Source: Anaerolineaceae bacterium UBA5224 (GTDB lineage: Bacteria > Chloroflexota > Anaerolineae > Anaerolineales > Anaerolineaceae). From it: a stretch of 10,819 nucleotides of DNA. Location: NCBI GenBank assembly GCA_002409365.1, contig DHUW01000023.1:33405-44223 (forward strand), written 5' to 3'. Positions 5,829 through 10,819 of the stretch are shown piece after piece. Position numbers and translations under genes: made by a program. Every line of letters starts with the position of its first letter. Position 1 is the first letter of the stretch. The notes below the pieces were generated by a model. That model saw only the letters and a list, made by a program, of their open reading frames with translations, was not told where the DNA came from and ran no database searches.

Positions 5829-6629
5829 TTATTCCCACATTTCGATAAAATCACCATGCCATGTATGGATCATGACCTGATCGTTGAATCCATTCACGCT
5901 GAGCATTCCTGTCAGTTCACCATCTTTCAGGATATCAATCGTGTAATACCCGTAGAACTGTTCAGCATCGTCGGCGGTTTTGTAACCGGGATATTCCTGG
6001 TCTAGGTATTGCTGTGCGATCTCAAGAGCACGCTCTGGTGGGATGGTCATATCCTGTGGATTTATATCGTTGGGATAGTTGTATCCATCCATCATGCTGC
6101 GGCCACCCATCATCCAGCGATTACCCATTGATCCTTTTCCACAAAATATGCCTCCACTGCTCATCATGCCGTACTTAAGGTTCCACATCATGTTTGGACC
6201 ATACTCCGGGAAAACTGATTGGTCGACAGGATCGACCAAAAGTTCCATTGCTCCGATTCCTGTACTTTTCTCTGCTATTCGGGCATAGGCATTATCTGTG
6301 AAGATCATGATTTCTGCCAATTCTAGATCGGCATTATTCAGGTTCTCCAGATATCCTTCAACTGCCTTTTTTGCTTGCTCAACGGTCAGAGGGTTGGGGC
6401 TGCTGTTGTTATCAAGCGGACCAAACCTGTCAAAGCCATGCACCATGTTGTAACAACCAGCTGATAGTTCTTCCTGATCATTAAATCGCGGACCAAAGAA
6501 TCCATTCATCATGCCAAAGCGATTTGGCATAAAGTTGGATCGACCAAGGAAGAACCCAGCTCCGAAAATTACAACAGCCAGAATGAGGGCGGCAAACACC
6601 GCCAATATCGTTCCCAATGTTTTATTCAT
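5829..6629 (-). CDS. Methionine-rich membrane-anchored protein with PepSY-like segments
   Basis: 266 residues, not a named family that I recognise. An N-terminal transmembrane helix (about 7-29) should place the rest outside the cytoplasm. Two segments resemble PepSY-type repeats: about 82-134 (LTVEQAKKAVEGYLENL...) and about 195-262 (PPERALEIAQQYLDQEYPG..., ending in NGFNDQVMIHTWHGDFIE). Between them is a Met/Gly/Trp-rich stretch with nine methionines between 147 and 180 in five clusters (147-148, 155-156, 168, 173-174, 179-180) plus Cys163; M40-M41 and Cys59 add to this. Met clusters with His and Cys are typical of extracytoplasmic Cu(I)-binding proteins. ATG 6629 is chosen because GGAG lies 8 bases upstream; the in-frame ATG at 6680 lacks a site and would bury the membrane helix behind 17 polar residues. 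It is the first gene of the leftward operon with the two-component system, SHOCT proteins and CueP. A copper role is inferred. Confidence 0.75.
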   Translation of the reverse strand: MNKTLGTILAVFAALILAVVIFGAGFFLGRSNFMPNRFGMMNGFFGPRFNDQEELSAGCYNMVHGFDRFGPLDNNSSPNPLTVEQAKKAVEGYLENLNNADLELAEIMIFTDNAYARIAEKSTGIGAMELLVDPVDQSVFPEYGPNMMWNLKYGMMSSGGIFCGKGSMGNRWMMGGRSMMDGYNYPNDINPQDMTIPPERALEIAQQYLDQEYPGYKTADDAEQFYGYYTIDILKDGELTGMLSVNGFNDQVMIHTWHGDFIEMWE

Positions 6630-6719
6630 TTTATTTTCTCCAAAGGTGAAAGAATGATCATTGCTGCAACCACCTTTCATCCATAATATTTTCTAATATG
6701 TAGTCATTGTATATAAATT

Positions 6720-6747
6720 TTGTTTGAACAATGAAAAAATGTATAAT
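6720..6747 (+). promoter_or_regulatory. Candidate promoter for the DUF438 gene
   Basis: TTGTTT (6720-6725), a 16-base spacer and a perfect TATAAT (6742-6747) on the plus strand. This gives a leader of about 118 bases before the start at 6872. The -35 box matches only half of the consensus. On the opposite strand a TACAAT (6711-6706) could be the -10 for the copper operon, so the two promoters may overlap. Confidence 0.4.
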
Positions 6748-6761
6748 TTGTTTATAAAAAG

Positions 6762-6781
6762 GTTCTCCTAAGTTTGAGAAC
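6762..6781. promoter_or_regulatory. Inverted repeat, candidate operator in divergent region
   Basis: GTTCTC (6762-6767) and GAGAAC (6776-6781) are perfect inverted arms with an 8-base spacer. The site lies about 15 bp downstream of the plus-strand TATAAT and upstream of the leftward copper operon, a position from which a bound dimer could influence both genes. The regulator is unknown. Confidence 0.35.
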
Positions 6782-6833
6782 ATTTGCAGTTAAATCGGTT
6801 CTTATGCATTGCAGACTTAAAAATAGCAAGAAA

Positions 6834-6852
6834 CTCAGGAAGGTAACCTGAG
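6834..6852 (+). promoter_or_regulatory. Leader hairpin before DUF438 gene
   Basis: CTCAGG (6834-6839) pairs with CCTGAG (6847-6852) around a 7-base loop, 11 bases before the AAGGAG ribosome binding site. The loop overlaps a second small palindrome, AGGTAACCT (6841-6849). It could be a DNA operator or a small RNA structure affecting translation. Confidence 0.35.
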
Positions 6853-6871
6853 ATAATCAAAAAGGAGAAAT

Positions 6872-8041
6872 ATGAGCGAACATATCAACAACGCCAGCAA
6901 ACGCAAAGAGGCGATCAAGCAAGTCATCCGTCTGCTGCACGAGGGTAAAACGGTTGAAGAACTTAAGGCTGATTATGGAGAGGCCATTGCTGGAGCCAGC
7001 GGACAAGATATCGCTGCTGCTGAACGCGAAGTAATCAGCGAAGGGATGCCAGTGGCAGAAGTGCAGAAACTGTGCGATCTTCATGTGGCTGTCTTCCAGG
7101 CTGGATTGGAAACCGAACCCGAGCCCGAAAACCAACCCGGGCACCCCCTCTTCGATTTCCGTACTGAAAATGAGCTGATCGAACGCACACTGGAGTTAGT
7201 TGAAGGCTCCGTTCTGATTTATGCCGGCGGAGATCACAAGACCCTCGAACAATTGCGTCAAGACGCAAAGAATCTCGAACTTATCCCCTGCCATTATGAC
7301 AAAAAAGAAAACATGATCTTCCCGGTTCTCGAAAAATATGGCTTTGAAGGTCCCTCCAAGGTAATGTGGGGAGTGGACAACGAGATCCGTTCAGACCTGC
7401 GCCAGTTCAATGATTTGCTGGCAACTGATCAACCACTGGGCATCACCCTCGAAAGCAGGTTTAATGAGCTCTCGCGTAAAGTCAAGGATATGATTTACAA
7501 GGAAGAGAAGATTTTGATCCCCGAGGCACTGGGTCGTTTTACTCCTGCCGATTGGCAGCAGATGAAGGATGAAATTGCAGGCGAGGTCGATCAACCGAAA
7601 CTGGAGCAGATGAATGGCTTTTACAGTGCCGCTCACACCAGTGAAATTCCGCTCAAGACCGGGGCATTGACTGCCGAACAGATTGATTTGCTGCTAACAA
7701 ACCTCCCGATAGACGTCACTTTTGTGGATGAAAATGACAAGGTGCGCTACTTTACCCAGGGCAAGGAACGCATCTTCACCCGTACAGCCGCGATAATCGG
7801 GCGCGATGTGCATAATTGCCACCCACCCCAGAGCGTGCACGTAGTTCACAAGATCATTGAAGAGTTCAAGGCTGGAAAACGTGATGTGGCTGACTTCTGG
7901 ATCAAATCGGGAGAGGCATTTATCTACATTCGTTACTTCGCATTGCGAGATGAGGATGGTGCTTACAGAGGCGTGATCGAAGTTACTCAAAACGTAACTG
8001 CCATCCGCGCACTTGAAGGCGAAAAACGCCTGTTGGACTAA
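6872..8041 (+). CDS. DUF438 / hemerythrin-like / PAS domain protein
   Basis: 389 residues, soluble, with three parts. Residues about 8-75 are the DUF438 domain (KQVIRLLHEGKTVEELKADYGEAI). Residues about 90-225 form a hemerythrin-like four-helix region with GHPL at 90-93, CHYDKKENMIFPVLEKYG (140-157), VMWGVDNEIR and the MIYKEEKILIPEAL helix; His91, His141, Glu146 and Glu211 are plausible diiron ligands, while the position where many hemerythrin-like proteins have His is Asp169/Asn170. Residues about 270-382 are a PAS domain with FVDENDKVRYF and the family-typical NCHPPQSVHVVHKI (315-328). This architecture is widespread in anaerobes and is thought to sense oxygen, nitric oxide or redox state; no output domain is present, so it probably acts through a partner. 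AAAGGAG just before the ATG supports the start. It is divergent from the copper operon and convergent with hppA. Confidence 0.9.
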   Translation: MSEHINNASKRKEAIKQVIRLLHEGKTVEELKADYGEAIAGASGQDIAAAEREVISEGMPVAEVQKLCDLHVAVFQAGLETEPEPENQPGHPLFDFRTENELIERTLELVEGSVLIYAGGDHKTLEQLRQDAKNLELIPCHYDKKENMIFPVLEKYGFEGPSKVMWGVDNEIRSDLRQFNDLLATDQPLGITLESRFNELSRKVKDMIYKEEKILIPEALGRFTPADWQQMKDEIAGEVDQPKLEQMNGFYSAAHTSEIPLKTGALTAEQIDLLLTNLPIDVTFVDENDKVRYFTQGKERIFTRTAAIIGRDVHNCHPPQSVHVVHKIIEEFKAGKRDVADFWIKSGEAFIYIRYFALRDEDGAYRGVIEVTQNVTAIRALEGEKRLLD

Positions 8042-8057
8042 ATTTCTTGAAAGATAA

Positions 8058-8088
8058 AACAGACCCTCCAAACTTCGGAGGGTCTGTT
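8058..8088 (-). terminator. Shared terminator hairpin of hppA (and DUF438 gene)
   Basis: AACAGACCCTCC (8058-8069) pairs with GGAGGGTCTGTT (8077-8088), a perfect 12-bp stem with a 7-base loop. In the minus-strand direction it is followed by TTTTATCTTT, so it is a good Rho-independent terminator for hppA, whose stop is 22 bases upstream. In the plus direction it is 16 bases after the DUF438 stop but lacks a T-run. Confidence 0.85.
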
Positions 8089-8110
8089 GATTAATGAGAT
8101 GTAAGCTTTA

Positions 8111-10213
8111 CTATTTAATAAGGGGGACGATCAGTAATGAAGCCATGCCAATCAACTTCATAAAGATGAGTGTGGATGGTCCAGCTACATCTTTCAAGGA
8201 ATCCCCAACGGTATCTCCAATGACTGCTGCAATGTGTTCCGGAGTACCCCGTGAAAATTCCAGGTTTTCAATTGTCTTCTTCGCGTTATCAAAGGCTGTA
8301 CCTGTATTGTTAAAAAATGGTCCGAGCAATGCTGAACAAGCCACTGAACCGACTAAGACAGCCCCAAGAGCATTCATTCCAAAAAACAAACCGATGGCAA
8401 GGGGTACCAGGATGCTGATCGCACTGGGCAGGATCATCTCACGTAAAGCATTTCGGGTTGCAATATCGATACAATACGAGTAATTCGGTTTGGCGGTACC
8501 TTTCATGATATCGGGATTCTTGGCAAACTGATCCCGCACTTCATCGACCATCTTTTCTGCTGTTTTTGCTGTTGACCCGATAACTAATGAGGAAATCAGG
8601 AAAGGCAGACAAACACCGACAAAAAGGAAGCTCAAGTTGAAGGGTGTTGTAACATCAATGGCGTCAATACCTGCCATCTTGTAAAAGGTGAGGAAAATAA
8701 CGAAAGCGGTAATGGTGCCGGAAATCATGGCATAAGCTTTGGTGACGGCTTTCATCGTGTTACCTACCGAATCGAGCCTGGAGAGTTTATCAATCACACT
8801 TCTGTCCGCCTCAGCCATACCAGCAATCCCGGCTGCATTATCAACGATCGGTCCGAACGCGTCAGCTGCCATGATAAATGTGATTAAGAGATCTGTTCCG
8901 ATATTCACGGCCACAAGAGCCAGAAGATTGTTGTTGGAAAGCGTGTAAACTCCAACTACCACGCCCATCAACACAATTACTGACAAAACCGGACTTTGCA
9001 GACCGTAAGCAATGCCTGTGATAAGGTTCAAGGCAGCACCTCTACTGGAAGCCTTGGCGATGTTCTTTACTGGTTTACCTTCCATCCCAGCATAATGGCG
9101 GGTGCTCAATGATGCAACTGTTGTGATGAGCACACCAAGGGTGGCGGCTATGCCGATGACCCAATCGTGTAAAAGAAGCAATGACATACTCATTGCGCCA
9201 ATGATCCCAAAAATCGAGCTCACACCCAAACCGACATTAAACTGTGCCGAAGGTGACATCCCCGGTTTCCATTCACGGCTGACAAAAATACCCATCGCAG
9301 AGGCAAACACGCCGATGCTCTGCAGAAGAAATGGGAAAAATATTCCAATTTGTCCATACACAGATGCCATGGCTATTGCTACGATCGACCCTGTGACTAA
9401 ATCGTCGCTGAAGGTCTGAAAAAGGTCAGCGCCACGTCCTGCACAATCGCCTACATTGTCGCCTACCAGGTCGGCAATCACTGCTGCATTTCTGGGATCA
9501 TCTTCAGGGATGTTGGATTCGACTTTTCCAACCAGGTCAGCTCCGATATCAGCTGATTTGGTGAAAATACCTCCTCCAATCTGGGCAAAGAGTGCAGCCA
9601 GGCCACCCCCAAATGCAAAACCAATCAAGGCGTTGGGATCCTTAAAGATACTGAATAGGATTGAAAGTACGATCAGACTTAACCCGGTGATACAAAAACC
9701 CATCACTGAGCCTCCAAACAAGGCAACGCGAAACGGGCTGCGTTTGCCTTCATTGGCAATGTCAGCAGTTTGAAGGTTGGTTCGCACGCTTACGCTCATG
9801 CCAATGTAGGATGCCAGCAATGAAGTTAAAACTCCAAAGACAGCAGTTAACGCGGCTTTCCAATCCAGGAGAAAGTACAAAAGCCCAGCAAAGAAAGGAG
9901 TGACCATTAAGATTGTCTTGATCTGACGCTTAAGATATGTCTTCGCCCCGTCACGAATGTCGCTGGCTGCCTCGGCCATAGCTGCTGATTTTACTGGTCG
10001 TGTGGTGATCCGCAGAATGAAATATCCAGCAAGAGCCACACCCATCACTCCTGCAGCCAGGGATACAATGTACAGGCGCATGTCAAGGGTAAATGCCAGC
10101 ACGATGCTGACAAGAAGCATACCTATAGCCAGAAGAAACCAGCGGTTACGTACGATGGAAGAAATTTGACTTGAAAAAGATGGTTGATCAATTTCATAAT
10201 TCGATGATTGCAT
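8111..10213 (-). CDS. hppA: Membrane-bound proton-translocating pyrophosphatase (K+-independent type)
   Basis: 700 residues with about 16 predicted membrane helices, the usual size of M-PPases, which couple pyrophosphate hydrolysis to ion pumping across the cytoplasmic membrane. Active-site motifs are present: GGGIFTKSADIGADLVGKVE (213-232), IPEDDPRN (235-242), GDNVGDCAG (251-259), the DAFGPIVDNAAGIAGMAE block (451-468), FDNAKK (641-646) and GDTVGDSLKDVAGP (666-679). In K+-dependent enzymes the GNTxxA motif has Ala where this protein has Lys488 (GNTMKA), which is the marker of the K+-independent, H+-pumping class. Some usually conserved residues differ: Gln211 where many have Arg (FARVGGG), AYAMISG instead of GYAIGSA after Lys488, and DSLKDVAGP instead of DPFKDTAGP. 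The ATG has only a weak AAAGG 14 bases upstream. It is followed by a terminator and appears monocistronic. The ion specificity is inferred. Confidence 0.95.
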   Translation of the reverse strand: MQSSNYEIDQPSFSSQISSIVRNRWFLLAIGMLLVSIVLAFTLDMRLYIVSLAAGVMGVALAGYFILRITTRPVKSAAMAEAASDIRDGAKTYLKRQIKTILMVTPFFAGLLYFLLDWKAALTAVFGVLTSLLASYIGMSVSVRTNLQTADIANEGKRSPFRVALFGGSVMGFCITGLSLIVLSILFSIFKDPNALIGFAFGGGLAALFAQIGGGIFTKSADIGADLVGKVESNIPEDDPRNAAVIADLVGDNVGDCAGRGADLFQTFSDDLVTGSIVAIAMASVYGQIGIFFPFLLQSIGVFASAMGIFVSREWKPGMSPSAQFNVGLGVSSIFGIIGAMSMSLLLLHDWVIGIAATLGVLITTVASLSTRHYAGMEGKPVKNIAKASSRGAALNLITGIAYGLQSPVLSVIVLMGVVVGVYTLSNNNLLALVAVNIGTDLLITFIMAADAFGPIVDNAAGIAGMAEADRSVIDKLSRLDSVGNTMKAVTKAYAMISGTITAFVIFLTFYKMAGIDAIDVTTPFNLSFLFVGVCLPFLISSLVIGSTAKTAEKMVDEVRDQFAKNPDIMKGTAKPNYSYCIDIATRNALREMILPSAISILVPLAIGLFFGMNALGAVLVGSVACSALLGPFFNNTGTAFDNAKKTIENLEFSRGTPEHIAAVIGDTVGDSLKDVAGPSTLIFMKLIGMASLLIVPLIK

Positions 10214-10260
10214 TGTTCGCCATTAACCTTTCAAACAAACCCAGAGATTATCTGGAAAAA

Positions 10261-10289
10261 ATATAAGATTTTCTAAGGGGGCAGGTAAA
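10261..10289 (-). promoter_or_regulatory. Weak candidate promoter for hppA
   Basis: Reading leftward, TTTACC (10289-10284; 4/6 of the -35 consensus) is followed after 17 bases by TTATAT (10266-10261; a poor -10). It lies about 50 bases before the hppA start in the 132-base gap after nnrD. No terminator hairpin is obvious after nnrD, so hppA could also be read from upstream. Confidence 0.25.
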
Positions 10290-10345
10290 TTACTCGACTG
10301 TCCAATCAGCTAAGGAAAATATAGGGGAGTTATTTTAATATAAAT

Positions 10346-10819
10346 TTATTTCCATGTAAAGAAACCGGCTGCATCCTTCGTCGCCCGACCGAGCTTCTGG
10401 ATAATATCTGAAGGAAGGACGGCAGCCGGGTGACCAACTGCTTCCAGCGCCAGCTCGGCAGCCCGGGCATGCAGCCAGACAGCCAGCATGGCTGCATCGT
10501 AAGGTGTAAGCCTTTGAGCTAGCAAACCCACAAGCAAACCCGCCAGAACGTCGCCAGTGCCACCGTGCGCCAGGGCGGAGTTGGCAAACGGCAAAATATG
10601 GAGTTTACCTTCGGGTGAGGCAACCAGGGTGTTGGCACCTTTGAGGATCAATGTTTGTCCCCATTGTTGCGCGTAGTCTGCAGCCAGTACCTGACGATTG
10701 GTGTGAATTTCTTCCACTGGCAAACCGGTCAGGCGGGAAAATTCCATTTCATGTGGCGTCAGGATTACTTTATGGGACAGCAAAGATGGCCAATTGGGTT
10801 GCTGGCTCAGGAGGTTGAG
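10346..10819 (-). CDS. nnrD: ADP-dependent NAD(P)H-hydrate dehydratase, C-terminal part (partial)
   Basis: 157 codons are visible and the frame stays open to the right edge, so the gene begins outside; the TTG at 10783 is not a credible start because the in-frame residues before it (LNLLSQQPNWPSLL) continue the family pattern. The enzyme dehydrates the S-form of damaged NAD(P)H hydrates using ADP, a cytoplasmic metabolite-repair reaction; in many bacteria it is fused behind an epimerase domain (Nnr). Seen, counted from the edge: ILTPHEMEFSRLTG at 19-32, ILKGANTLVASPEG at 58-71, the nucleotide-binding NSALAHGGTGDVLAG at 80-94, and the helix with AVWLHARAAELA. The C-terminus is complete with normal length after the GTGD motif. 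Whether the epimerase domain is present cannot be seen. Confidence 0.92.
   Translation of the reverse strand, partial: LNLLSQQPNWPSLLSHKVILTPHEMEFSRLTGLPVEEIHTNRQVLAADYAQQWGQTLILKGANTLVASPEGKLHILPFANSALAHGGTGDVLAGLLVGLLAQRLTPYDAAMLAVWLHARAAELALEAVGHPAAVLPSDIIQKLGRATKDAAGFFTWK

Noticed and set aside
6630..6680. ATG start extending the Met-rich protein by 17 residues
   Set aside because: No ribosome binding site precedes it, while GGAG stands 8 bases before the ATG at 6629, directly ahead of the membrane helix.
6630..6871. CueR, CsoR or CopY operator upstream of the copper operon
   Set aside because: I looked for ACCTTCC/GGAAGGT dyads, G-rich CsoR palindromes and TACA-N2-TGTA and found only a lone GGAAGGT at 6838-6844, not a dyad.
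7694..8071. 125-codon minus-strand frame opposite the DUF438 gene
   Set aside because: It is a shadow of the PAS-domain coding sequence with no ribosome binding site or recognisable family.
8094..9773. Several plus-strand open frames opposite hppA
   Set aside because: They are antisense shadows of a strongly conserved membrane pyrophosphatase and show no recognisable domain.
1..10819. tRNA, rRNA, CRISPR array, insertion sequence or phage genes
   Set aside because: No cloverleaf-like segments, regularly spaced repeats, transposase or phage proteins were seen; all long frames are accounted for by the listed genes.

Overview
The window is an ordinary-looking bacterial chromosome segment of moderate GC. 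It holds ten protein genes, two of them cut by the window edges, and no RNA gene, insertion sequence or CRISPR array that I can recognise. The mix fits an anaerobic or facultative bacterium with a mainly monoderm-like envelope: a lipoprotein, a DUF438/hemerythrin-like/PAS protein, a K+-independent-type membrane pyrophosphatase and CueP with SHOCT mini-proteins. Chloroflexota (Anaerolineae-like) is my best guess, but this rests on general impression and no phylogenetic marker is present.

Left region (1-2460). The N-terminus of a lipoprotein points left from 113. It is separated by a 482-bp AT-rich intergenic region from a rightward operon of a GntR/HutC-type regulator and an MtnA-family sugar-phosphate isomerase. 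That operon has a good sigma70-type promoter (515-543) and ends at a strong hairpin terminator (2429-2461). The layout suggests a regulated salvage module for a nucleoside or 5-substituted ribose, with the divergent lipoprotein as a possible substrate-binding protein.

Centre (2600-6630, all leftward). This looks like a copper/envelope-stress operon. Its order of transcription is a methionine-rich membrane-anchored protein with PepSY-like segments, an OmpR-type response regulator, a membrane histidine kinase with a short Met/His-containing external loop, two tiny SHOCT-domain membrane proteins, and a membrane-anchored CueP-family copper-binding protein. The CueP relative keeps all three family cysteines at the spacing I recall for Salmonella CueP. 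Hairpins lie between gene 1 and the regulator and just before the SHOCT genes, so the operon is probably divided into differently expressed segments. This cluster is the most interesting part of the window.

Right region (6630-10819). A rightward DUF438/hemerythrin-like/PAS protein is divergent from the copper operon; the shared 242-bp region carries inverted repeats. It converges on a leftward membrane pyrophosphatase (hppA), and the two share a 12-bp-stem terminator hairpin. At the right edge is the C-terminal part of an ADP-dependent NAD(P)H-hydrate dehydratase (nnrD), also leftward and running off the window.
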